A DNA stretch of 64,000 bases, taken from the NCBI RefSeq assembly GCF_002105155.1, contig NW_019028996.1, forward strand, positions 411,001-475,000, given 5' to 3'. The stretch is from Lobosporangium transversale (lineage: Eukaryota; Mortierellomycota; Mortierellomycetes; Mortierellales; Mortierellaceae). This document shows, piece after piece, positions 35,171-46,611 of the stretch. A program made the position numbers and the translations under genes. The stretch's first letter is position 1; the number at the start of each line of letters is the position of its first letter. The notes under the pieces are model-generated. The model was not told the origin of the DNA. It worked only from the letters and a program-made list of their open reading frames with translations, and made no database searches.

Positions 35171-36723
35171 TAAATTGACCCTCCACATCATCGTTTCTCA
35201 GAAACAAATAGGACGCGTGATCACCCTTAAGACTCTACGCAATTGCTTTCTTTAGTTGCCGTTTCTTTCTTAATTTGAGTCCAATGCGATCCTTTATTGA
35301 TCAGCCTTTTTGACCTGGGTGTTAGGCCTCTCCAAAGTCCTGGATTGCAACTTGAAATCCTAGAGATTGGCCTCGATCTTCTCGATGATATGGATGACCT
35401 ACTTGGTCTGCTCATGCTCACGAACTGAGGTCTCGATCTCTATAGTCAAGTTAACATTATAATCGAGTTCAAAAGTTTCAGCTAGAAGATTGACATTCTC
35501 CTTGGAGAGAGCGTAGAGGGCCTTAGTAATGCTAACAGTGCCCTTCATCTGGTCAATTGATCAATGGGCTTCTCAACAGCTGTTTAATATCTTTTGAAGG
35601 ATGGAATGGGTCTTGTAGACATGGCCATCTCCAAACCCGCCAAAAGTGGCAAAAAAAGCTAAGAGAAGAGAACCAAAGGCTTCTCACTGAAGATATAGAT
35701 CTCTTAGGAGGTCAATTAGCTGGTAACGTTGGTAAGAACAGTAACGTATGGATTTTAGTGGGTGGCGAATTATCAGGGTGCAAATCAATGATGCTCTGGG
35801 CCTTTTTCTTGGGTGAAGCTTACTTTTCAATGGGTGAGAATAAAACAGTGAATACATGGGCGATCAGCCTTTGTCACGGTATATCCATGTTGGGAAGATC
35901 TTTTTTCACAAGGATAACTGGTTTCATCGATTTGATGGTCTGTGTGCTGGTAATATCATACGATCATTTATGTCAAGCACATTCTCGATTATGGTATCCG
36001 AATATCTTTCATTTGTCAACTAGTTGAGCCATGGTCCTTGATAGGTGTCATTCCAGACAGTGTGAATAAAACTTCTATCTCGTGTTGAATTCACAAGAGC
36101 TCTTTAGAAAGCAAGGCGACCAAATGTCGGATGCTTTAGACCAAAGCAAATTAACCACTTTCAGTGCAAAATAATTACTAATATGGAAAATATATACCAA
36201 ACACATTCGCGTCAGAGACTGTGGGGTGCTGAACAGCAAGCATAGAACAACGACAGCTAACAACAAATAGGCTCATTGATAGAGTAGGGCTAGATAGCAT
36301 GTTGAACGGAACAAGAGCCAGATTCTAGAGTTATTGCAAAGTTGCCTTAGGCCCTTTCTTGACATAGTGTCCCTGGACAGTCCGAGCATATTGGAATGGC
36401 GCTCTATTGAATGCTAGTGTATAGTTGCAAATGCCTCTCTCGGGCACATGTGTTGCCCACTGTGTATCTTTGTTTATATCTTTTTCTATAGACTTTGATG
36501 CTCCTTATCTGAGAAACTTCTACTTAAAAGACTGAAAGCTATGATGACGATGAAGAGGGATCAAAATGATCGTTCAGTGATCAATAGTGAAAAGTTGAGA
36601 CTTGATGGAGAACACGAGCGTTCCTTAAGCGATCAAGAGCAGCAGAAGTATCCATCTCAGCCAACTGTTATTATTATTAGTAACATATAATTAATGGGAC
36701 ATCTATTAACCTAAAAAATACTT
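35171..36723. other. Intergenic with degraded coding-like sequence
   Basis: On the minus strand around 35250-35560 a frame with a few stops reads ENVNLLAETFELDYNV and VHIIEKIEANL-like text. On the plus strand 35557-36027 a 156-codon frame includes NVWILVGGELSGCKSMM. Neither gives a family I recognise and both look eroded. Probably pseudogene or transposon remnants. Confidence 0.35.
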
Positions 36724-37474
36724 CTAAATACTTTCGCCGGACTCCTTTTCGTCATTTGCCTTCTGTTGACCTTCACCCTCACCTTCACCTTCACCTTGTC
36801 CTCCTGTTCCTCCTTCTTCAAGCTCTGTCAATCGCTGTTGCAGCAGTTTAACATTCTTCATGCCCTCTAGAGCAGCAAGCTTACTTCCATTTCGTGCCTT
36901 CGCAACAGTATCCGTCTTGAGTCGCTGGATATAATATTGTAAGTGTTCTATATCCGTTGTAGCCAGCATTTGATCTATGCTCGCATCTGAGCCAAGCCGC
37001 CCATCATCCTTCCCTTTTTCTACTCTTTCCTTCCCTCCTTCCTTCTCTTCTTCTTTTATTCCATTCTCATCATCCTTCGCACTCGCGATCACCTGCAACT
37101 CTGAGCCTTGTGATACAGCACCAGCAGACTTGTTGGTTTTGTATTTGGAATACATATCCGGTACATTGTTACTTCTGCTAGTAGCTTTTCGGGTAACCAT
37201 ACGACGACGAGCCATTTCTTCATCATCGCTATAATTATCATCTTCTGCATCGTTATCAGCTGCCTCATTATTTGGTGCTGGCATTGTAGTGATTGAAGAA
37301 GCAGGCGTTACATCCGTAGTTCTCGCTGCTGCAATATCGATGGGAACGACAGCTACAGCCTTGACAACTCTCCCAGATGTTTGTTTAACTCCGGTATCAT
37401 TACTTCCTCTTTGTTCCTTTGTTCCTTCCACTTTGTCGTTATTATTATTATTATTATTATCATCACCATCATCA

Positions 37475-37509
<35 letters not shown>

Positions 37510-38775
37510 ATCGTCGTCATCGTCATCATCCAGAAGCTGGTCCTCGTCTTCCTCACTTGATGCCATCTCGAGCATAATTTCCTGCCATCGTGTCTCTAGG
37601 GCCTGAGCACGCTTTAAGGCAATTGATGCCGATTTCTTGTCTCCCTTGTTCATTCTTGCGGTGGCATATGACTTGGCTTGTTGGACATATTGCCAGAGCT
37701 CCTCTGGATTGGAGATTTCAAGTAGTCGTGCCAATGGTGTCGAAATTGGCATCAGTTTAGGTTTATTACTCTTGCTGGTGGTCTTGTTCTTTTTGGGCGG
37801 CGTAATTTCCATCTTAGCCTGTTCATCTACTTGGTGATTTAGTTCAGTCTCAGACGTGGTTATGGTTGCGACCTCAGACTGACCGTTTTTATCAGTGCTA
37901 GTGGTTGATTGAATCTCTTGGATTCCCTGAACACTCATCGCATACGAATCAATCAAAGAATCAATTTGCGCAGATAATGATATATTATCCTTGTTATTAT
38001 TCATCTGTGCAAGGCTTGATTCATTCATCTGATCCTGATTTTGAACCTCAGATTCTGGCTCGTGGTCATCTGGTTGGATTTGATGTATTTGATCATCATA
38101 TGTCTGATCACGGTCGCCTGCCAGTAATGATGCTAAATATTTCTCTTGGTCTTGCTCCGAAATCGATATGGAATCCGAAAGAGTGTATAGGGATACAGCC
38201 TCTTTGCGTTTAGCGCTCCACCATCGCTTCTTCGCCTGCTGGAAGGGGAATTGTTGGGCTAGCATACCTTGTCCAGGACCAGAACTAGCAGTGGGTTGCG
38301 TTGGATTGAAAGCGAAGCGAGTCACAATGCCTGTCAGCTCCTCAGTAATATTCAGCGGTCGATTGTCATCCGTATCATGTGAAGCAGAACTTGTGCTGGG
38401 ACGGCCGCCAGGAAGGGATGAAGTGCTGGCGCTGAATATACTAGAGCGATTGCCACCCCTGAGAGAGCTCAGTGGAGACATTGATGAATGCATGGATGTT
38501 GCCTCATCCTCATCAACTATTTGTCCAGCAGTTCCGGTCTCTGGCTCTTTGGCCTTACTGTTCGTTTTCTTCAGACCCTTGTTGACAAGGACTTTTTCGA
38601 AAGATTCAAGTTGGCTCACCCAGGAATCCCAGTTGTCAAGTGCGGCAGTATCATCACTTTCCTCCAAGCTGTAGTCGACAAGCTCACTTACAGGCTATTT
38701 TTTTTTTTTTTTTTTTTTTTGGAACACGGAAAAATATTCTCATTTTGGTCAATATTTTTTTTTTCTTTTTTCTTA

Positions 38776-38809
<34 letters not shown>

Positions 38810-41695
38810 AGACAACCAAGTGCATTCTTCTTCTTTTACTTACCATAACAAAACCAACGACGTCGCGGTTTTCTGGGACTTCAACTCTTTCCATCAGAGG
38901 CCCCTCCAGTTCTTCCTGGTATTCGTAAGGGACGTACTCCTCACTTTCACGCTTCTTCTTTTCTTTTGATGTAAACATAGTTGAAGCCAACACTAGCGTT
39001 TTGTTATTGTTGCTGCTATTCTCAACGCCGCTTTGGATTAAACCCCTTTGGGCCTTATCACTGTGTACCAATTTGACATCCTCTCCAAAACTACCTGTCT
39101 GACTAATTGTTGACAACAGGAGTGAATTGCTATCCTGCTCCAATGAAACTTTGCTATTATTTTTTTTCGACTTGAATATATTGAATGGTCGGCTCTTGGA
39201 TTTTTTAGAAGATGGTTCAGAGTCCACCGCAGCAAGGTTCTCCATCTCGGCTTCAGATGGATTGTGTTGCTGCTGCAACTCCAGCGGCTCATGATAACCA
39301 TTTGCGCTTTCGGATGGTATTGGGATCGGAGAGGCCGTTTCATCAGATAAAGCTGGCTGCCTCTTTGATGATGATGTGTAGGTGGTTCGAGGAGCATAGG
39401 AAACTGGAATGAGCGCATTAGGCGTATGAGAAGATGACGCTTCGGAGGTTTGTAGCGTTGGAGGAGGCACTGAAGATTGCGACCCAGATAATGATGCATT
39501 CGCCATCTGTTGTAGTTGGTGTTGCTGATGCCAGTTCGACGGGCCTTCCATATTTTGATATTGGTCTTGCAGGCGATTTCCTGAAAGGTCCACCCCCAAC
39601 CTCTGGCCACTAGGTCCTAGTACTACAGCTCTTGACATTTCACTCTCATGCCTGAGCGAAGAAAACGTTGGTGAACCATCCATGATTTCTGCCTGTTGTA
39701 CAGTATCGAGCGAATCGTCAACATCCTTGGCCCTCTCTTTGCCTTTATCAATGGGAGTGGAGGTTTCCATCTTTTTGCTCTTGCTCTTCTTGTCTTTCTC
39801 ACTCTTATCTTTACTTTTGTTTTTCTTTCGTGGTATAGAAGGGCTGCCTCCAAAGAGCGCCTCGTCCATCAGCCTCGCTACCTCATCAAAAGACTCAGTC
39901 GTACCATCCTTCTTCTTCTTTTTACTGAACCATTTGCTTTTTAAGTTTGACCTCTCAGCTGTCTCCTGTTCAGGTTCTGTCGTGTTTTGAATAAGACTTG
40001 GATCGATACTGTACGAAGAATGTTGCAATTGAGTTGCATGGCCAAGCATCGGTCCTTGAGGATGAACTGCCTCTCCCTGCTGTGGCGCTACTTCGCCGCA
40101 AACATCCATTGTATGTGGGACCGAGGCTGTATATTCTGGGTTCTGGCGTGTAAGATAAATTTCAGGCTCATTCACTGGGGGAAGGGGTTTATCATATTCA
40201 TGAGAAGTTTTCTTTTTGTTGTTACTATTGCTACTGCCGGTCGATACCGCCATGTCCTTAGTGCTTTGTGAGAAACTTCCTGGAGCAAACGTAGGAGCAA
40301 AAGGCTGTTCGTCCGAATAAGAGGAAGCGTTGTGCTTCAAAGCCGGCTTTTTACTAGATTTTTTCTTACTCTTCGTGCCTTCGACAGTGTCCGTATTATT
40401 AGATGGAGTTTTGATCTTCTCGGTATCCTGTGTTGCATGCAATGATGTTATTTTATTTGTATGCAGATAGATTAGCCCAAATAGAGCGCCTTTGCCAATT
40501 TACAGAGTATAAAATGTGGTTTTCATTTTAGCTTCTTTACCTTGCCCTCAAATGCGCGCGCACGTCCTTTGACATCCGCGATATAAAATGGATCGACATC
40601 ATCATCATCATCATCATAATATCGAATGTGATGGTCATAGTCTTCCATCAGAGATGGAGTCTCTGAATGATCCAACGGTCGGCCATTGCTGTTAATATTA
40701 GCGTCGCTATTAGTCGGCCGTTGCTGTGAAGCCTGCTGCTGGGAGTATAAGTCTGCTTGGATCCCTGGGTCAACAACAAAGACGTTATCCAGGGCTGCAT
40801 GAGAAATCGATGGGACTGGCGAATCTTGCCCTTCCAAGCTGCTGCCATTAGGGGATCGGTAAGGAGTAGAAACATTTGCTTCCCCAGCTGAGAAGGACTT
40901 TGATTTCTTTTTGCCAAACTTCCATCGAGAAGATTTGCTTGATGATGGGGGCGTTGGATCCTGCTCCATGGATTGAGATGTTGGTGGTGCGTGTGTTGGT
41001 GTGTGGGTCATAAAAATAGGCGATGCCGCGACCGGTGAAGCATTAGGGGAGATTGTAGTCGGGACGGAGTAAGGTGGGGAGATGTACCCATGATTGTTGC
41101 TACCAGAATGGACGATGTTGCTATTATTCCGGTAGTCAGTATATGAAGGCCCATAGGAGCCATATTCTTCTTGTACAGAATTTGATGAAGATGGTGGAGC
41201 TGGTTGGGTTTTGGGTTTTTTCTTGCTAAAAAGACGACTACTGCTGCTGTTACTTTTATCACTATCCTCTACTTGTGATAATGGCTGTAACAATGGTTGT
41301 GATGATAGTTGCTGGGGATATTGCGATGGTTGCGGTGGAGGAGGTTGGTACTGGTGTTGCTGCTGTTGGTAAATCTCATGCGACAAATACTGGTCTTCCT
41401 GTCCATAGAGAATGCCTTTACCATTTGTAAACGAGCCACGGCTCTCTGGTGTTCGCGCCTTTATAGCAGGTGAGGAGGAAGACGATGAAGAGTCTCTTCG
41501 ACGGCCAGACTTTGCACTGGCTTTTAATTGGATCACTCTATCAAGGTAAATGGCTTGCTATTACGAAATCGAATTCACACAGAAAAGTTTTTTTTTTTGC
41601 TTGCATGATTAGTCGGTGTTCGTGAATAAAACACAATGGCTCTGTCTTTCGGGGAGTTTCACTTGTCCCTGTCGAATAAAACACTCAAAGAGCAA

Positions 41696-41731
<36 letters not shown>

Positions 41732-42153
41732 AATATATACAGACGTACAATTGCAAGCATTGATTGTTTCTTCTTTTCACTACCGCATAGAGGGATGACT
41801 CGACCGAGATCGTTGGCTGCTTGGGCATACAGGTTCGCTGCCACAGCCGTCTCTCCAAGTTCGTCTAGCTGGACAGCCTGCTGAGCTTTGACCAATGCAG
41901 CATCAAATATGCTCCGCCAACCATTGTCCGTCCAATTCTCTTGTGGCTGCTGCTCTCTCCCATGTGTTGTGTTTGGGCGTGTACGAGAATGCAATCCATC
42001 CGCTTGTTGCTGTTGCTGTTGTTGGTGGTGGTGAAAAGCATCCTGTGTGAACGCTGAAATAGACTGATTGGGATGCCCTGGCGGAGGAGGGGGAGCCACT
42101 GATGAGTTGGTCAGGGTAACAGACCGATGGCTCCTAGTCGAGGAAGATGCCAT
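36724..42153 (-). CDS. Large MIT-domain protein with disordered, charge-rich body
   Basis: Four exons: 41749..42153, 40541..41557, 38844..40427 and 36724..38694, giving 1658 aa. An MIT (microtubule interacting and transport) domain spans about 78-150: FDAALVKAQQAVQLDELG, AANLYAQAANDLGRVIPL and the last helix AIYLDRVIQLKA, which is completed only across the exon 1/2 splice (donor GTACGT). MIT domains bind ESCRT-III tails and link proteins to endosomal sorting. The rest is Ser/Gln/Lys-rich and probably disordered, with two short helical blocks (near LDNWDSWVSQLESFEKVL at about 1015-1040 and LARLLEISNPEELWQYVQ at about 1310-1380). A poly-Asp then poly-Asn tract (about 1389-1421) is encoded by GAT/GAC and AAT microsatellites at 37440-37535. 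Intron 3 (38695..38843) contains long T and A runs. Confidence 0.8.
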
Positions 42154-42800
42154 TCTGAATTAGATGAAGAATGAGAGAAACAAGGAATTCAATGTGCTTT
42201 ATTTATTATTATTTTTTTCTGTTTGATTTTAAGAGTATAGAAGATGCAGAAGTGCTGTGGAGGGGCAATCGAGTCAAAGTGTGATTAAGAAGAAAGGAAA
42301 GAGAAAAGAGAGAGGAGGGAAGATCGAGGATAGGAAATGGAGGAAAAGAAAGAGGCAAAGAGGCACAGAAAGAGAGCAGGAAAAAGAGAGCTCAGCTCCA
42401 CCTGTCTTTACTTTATGAAATTGACAAGAGCACGCACTTTATAGTTGCTGATGAATATGACTGGTTCCACACTCAGCTGTAACACAACATTTTCATGATG
42501 CAATATAATGTCGGGAACAAGCAGGCCATTAATAACTAATCCTCAGTTACTCACCCCACTTCCTTGAATCCTTGGCATTACTCAACCTTTTCTAATTTTT
42601 ATTTTTTTTATTTTTTATACTTTTATCCTCCAGATTGGTCCTCTTGTACCACTGCACAATACATGTAAAACTGTAGAAACATTAATGACTGAGAGCACAA
42701 GCATAAGCATGGCATGAATTGTTCCAAGCACAAACCAAATTGTCCAGGCACTAATTTCAAACTTATTGTGTAACAAACAAAAATGAAGCAGAAGATCACG

Positions 42801-42833
<33 letters not shown>

Positions 42834-43966
42834 TTTGTCATTCGAATTCACTTGAGAAGAGATGCTATCAAAAAATGATATTGATACATGTACTTATCCA
42901 TCTTTTTGTAGGGTCGTAGTTGCTTCCACTCAACCTTCGGGGTAATACTACTAGAAACACTTGAAAAATTCCGTATGCAATGAGAGGGATGGGGTGATCA
43001 CTCTCTGTCAGACGAATCTGGTTGACATGGAACCAGCTCCATGACTACTCTTTTAAAGTATCTCCATCACAATGGAAAACCACGATCAGGCTGCGCCCTC
43101 CTCCATCCCGGGTAAGCGGTTCTTCAGCCAGCAACGGCTTTGGCAACGGCAAAAAAGAGATAGTCATTTTGAGAATACATGATCTTTTCGTTACATTTGT
43201 GCTTATTGGCTGCGGGGTGATATAAATAAAGTTCCGCCACCAATTTCGCTTATAATAAATTAAATGGAGAAACATAAAAAAAAAGATAAATAAAACACAA
43301 AAACTCGGTGAAGGTGTAAGAGCCTTATTTGCTGTCTTTTGGAGTTGATGTATAGTGACCCAAGTTCCGTACAGCAGTGGTTTTACCCAATCAATGAACT
43401 AGTGTTCTATTATATTGAACCGACCGTTTAAAGAAACCACTTGATGACTTAAAGTGCCTATATTTCAATCAACATCACCCTTGGGAAATTAAGAGCTCAG
43501 TCGCAACGTGCTTTTAAGGAACATTAGCAAATAATGCTCCTCAGCTGACGATGGCCTACAGTTATGTTGCGCAGCAGGGAATAGCCAGACTGCCATTCCC
43601 TACCGATCTGTCATGTTAGGTCTTCGATTTTGTCAATGCTGCTCCTACTATTGCTCAAATACCAATGCAAATTTCTTCCTGAGCTCCATTCCTTTCGAAC
43701 GTTGAATACCTTTTTCAATGCGGCCTCTACACCATACCTTGGTTAATGGCGGGTTCCTTTGAGAGCTTCCTCACATGTTTGCAAAGGCCAAATCGATAAA
43801 ACACTTTTTTAAGATGCCATTCGTGAGGTTGAAATTGACATTGATTTCTTGACCGTACTGAGCCAGCCCAACCCCTATGTTGCCTCTCAAACATTGCATC
43901 CAACGCAAGGTTGCAAAGAGACTCTATCGTCTTATTGCCCTAAATATCCTAAAATGCGCTTCTAGA

Positions 43967-44000
<34 letters not shown>

Positions 44001-44421
44001 TAGCTTAATGACGGTTTTGGTCTCCCTAATACCATTGATTATTCTGCGCCATCAACGGCTCCGACGCCTTTGCATAGTACGGGCATAAACATGAGGTCTT
44101 TTCTTTTAAAGGCCACATCCATCCATTAATAGTAAATCTCATCTGGTATCGTGTCCGATGTTAGTTCTTTGAACGTAGCTGTAAGTACTAAAGTTGTGTA
44201 TGATGGCTTGTGGTCTTTGACCTTATTGGAAAGTGCTTCGGACTTGGACGCTACTGCTGCTGCTATGACGGGCCAGCTGCTTTCTTCTTAAAATGCCAAA
44301 GTACGTGCTGGCAAGCTCACTCCGGATTAATGTCCGAGTCGATGCCATTATCCCCAAAAGAGAAGTATATACCATCTTTTTGATGGCGAAATATGATAAT
44401 AAAATCAAATCATTCAGTCTG
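42154..44421. other. Intergenic with homopolymers and possible old retrosequence
   Basis: Upstream purine-rich region of the MIT gene, a roughly 31-nt A run at 42801-42831 and another A run at 43971-43994. The 400 bp before the latter (43560-43970) read like broken coding sequence ending in an A tail, compatible with an old retroposed fragment, but no domain is recognisable. No gene called. Confidence 0.35.
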
Positions 44422-44571
44422 CATTCAAGACGGAATAGCGCTGCCGAATACAATTTTCGAATACAATTTTTAAGGTTTAATCGTGTATGAGAATACAATC
44501 CTAAAAAATAATTCGAATTCAAATTTTTGTATTCGAAATTCCTATTCTCTAATTCGAATTACTTTTTTCAT
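44422..44571 (+). repeat. Left terminal inverted repeat of the Harbinger-like element
   Basis: Matches the reverse complement of 54136-54284 almost base for base, with a 2-bp indel and scattered single substitutions. Confidence 0.88.
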
Positions 44572-45003
44572 CATCATATTTACATTCAAGACCAAATACG
44601 ACCCATCGAATACAATTTTTTTTAAGGCTTTGGCGTGCATGAGAATACGGTCTAAAATTTTAGGTTGTCCAATGGAAGTGAATGTAAACAAACAAACAAA
44701 CAAACATTCGAAATCGTATTCTCCAAAAAGGTGAATTCAATTTCGAATAACAATTTTCAATTTTGAATTGCTTTCTTTTTTCTCACGTACGGCCCCTTAA
44801 ACATCCCTGACCTTTTTTTGTCTCTTGCGTGTTTTCTTGTTCTTGCTCCTTTTCATTAATTACACCATGACAAACCTCCAAAACACACCCTCGCATAGAG
44901 TCCTCGCCAAAAAGTCATAAACTGGATATATTTTTCAGGCTTTTAAATTGAATAGAATACTTCCACTTTTAGACGCAGGAAAAATACGTACAAACTCAAA
45001 ATT

Positions 45004-46161
45004 TTAATTTTTACGAGAGCGTTTTCGATTGATAAGAGGCTCGTCCTCAGACTCGCTATCCTCTATCACATTAAACATGCTTCCAGCATCTAGCGTAAGA
45101 TCCACTATCTCAGGGCCTAGGGTAACAGCTTCAGCTCGCTCTTGATTTAGTACTCTAATGAGTTCTGCATCCCACTCACTATTGTCGACTTTGAAAGTGT
45201 CACTAAGGTCCACAATAGGCTCGTTTTCATCAAAAACCTCTTGATAAACCTCTTCGACTATTTCTTCCTGTGCATGACTCCTCTCGTTATAGTATCTCAT
45301 GCCAATTTTCACAGACTTCTTCCATACAGAGTAAAAGACTTTACACGGAATCTGGGAAAACAAGCTTAATAGCCTTTTTTTCAGCAAGATGGATGTCATT
45401 GTCACCATTGCTCTCGAGGCAATTATGTTTTTCACAACTGCCCAGATCTTCTCAATAGGTTGTAGCTCGCAATGGTAGGGTGGAGTCTTGAGGATTTCAT
45501 GTCCACCATTCTCCTGGGCTATTTTACTGATAGAGAAATACGACTCATCAGGAAGAGCGTTAACCAATTCCATAAGCTCGTTTTTGTTCAGTGCTTTTCC
45601 ATTTTCCCTTGTTGGAATAACAATCTCCTTGCCCGTGAGCCACTCTTTGATAGTTTTCACAGTGTCGCTCTTGGTTGGTTTCCTGTTTTTCTTGTGAAAG
45701 TGATATGAAGCGCCATCAAGATGGATTTTACAAGGGCCAAGTCCCATCTTATTGAGATTCTCACAAAGTCGCTTAAAGATACTATCGAACAAACTAGCGT
45801 TGAAGTTTCCATGATAATCGTGATCTGTTGCCACGACCCCTGCATTCCTGATCTCCTCAGGTACGTCATCCCACAGTTCAGCCTCCTGCTCTTGGCCTTT
45901 TTTTGATTGAGGCTTTGGTCCCTTTGATGGCCAAACATACACGCTATCATTAACGAATTTGCCTTCAACCTTTTTAGCAGCTTCATCATAATATACAATG
46001 AAGGCTGCAAATATAACCATGATTGGTTTCCTTCCTGCATCGTTAATGACACCACCGCCACTTTGCACCCAACGTCTTGCTGCAGCATGGTCAATGTGGC
46101 AGTAAGACTCGTCCAAGAAGACCTCTGGAGTCCTAGGCACCCAACTGCCGTCTACTATGTA
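45004..46161 (-). pseudogene. Catalytic DDE domain of the Sailor-like transposase (separated from its N-terminal part)
   Basis: Reads VDGSWVPRTPEVFLDESYCH, with the first Asp in FLDES, the second in CKIHLDGASYHFH and the Glu in PPYHCELQPIEKIWAVVK. There are 82 residues between the second Asp and the Glu of HCE (87 to the Glu of PIE), against 34 in classical Tc1. The long spacing and PPYHCEL box match what I know of the DD82E/Sailor group. An acidic C-terminal tail ends in RKRSRKN. The frame opens at the inversion breakpoint near 46161 and has no native start, so the domain alone cannot be expressed normally. Confidence 0.8.
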
Positions 46162-46611
46162 TATAATGCTATAATGAATGCGCCACCAGCAGTCCAAGAC
46201 TGGTTTAAGAAGACAGACAACAGAGCAATGGACCTTTCGATTCTGATGGGTGTAGGGAGAAACACTTGTGTGGCAGCAATTAAATATGCACAAACAGGCA
46301 TCGTCGAAATGACAGGGCGAGGAAGAACTGGACGCCCTAAAAAAGAAGCGGACAAGGATTTAAACTCGAAGGTGCTGAATATCATAGTTGAATCAAACAA
46401 GAGCGGGACTCCTAATTCTGCGGGTTTAATTGCAAACCAACTGAAAGAAGACTTTGAAATCGACAGATCAGCAAGATCAATCACTCGCGACCTCCGTAAA
46501 ATGGGACTGTATTGGGGCAAAGGGATCCGACAGAACTTTTTGCACGACTCCAAGGAGAATATTGCCTTCCGAGCTACTTACCTGAAGCGCCGTCTTAAGA
46601 ATTTAAAACTA
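46162..46611 (+). pseudogene. Inverted N-terminal HTH segment of the Sailor-like transposase
   Basis: On the plus strand, opposite to the rest of the gene, this reads APPAVQDWFKKTDNRAMD, then LSILMGVGRNTCVAAIKYA and GRGRTGRPKKEADKD. This is a Tc1-type HTH with a GRPKK AT-hook-like motif, followed by a second winged HTH ending YLKRRLKNLKL. Turning the segment round joins KNLKL in frame to Y-I-VDGSWVPRTPEV of the catalytic domain, and its other end in frame to AIIAHTY of the N-terminal exon at 48217. Both breakpoints are at TA dinucleotides. Confidence 0.8.

Noticed and set aside
37289-37606. Plus-strand poly-Ser frame
   Set aside because: Antisense reading of the GAT/GAC and AAT microsatellite in the MIT-domain gene.
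41757-41800. Alternative donor GTAGTG at the end of MIT exon 1
   Set aside because: It does not join any downstream acceptor without a stop; the GTACGT donor at 41743-41748 keeps frame and completes the MIT helix.
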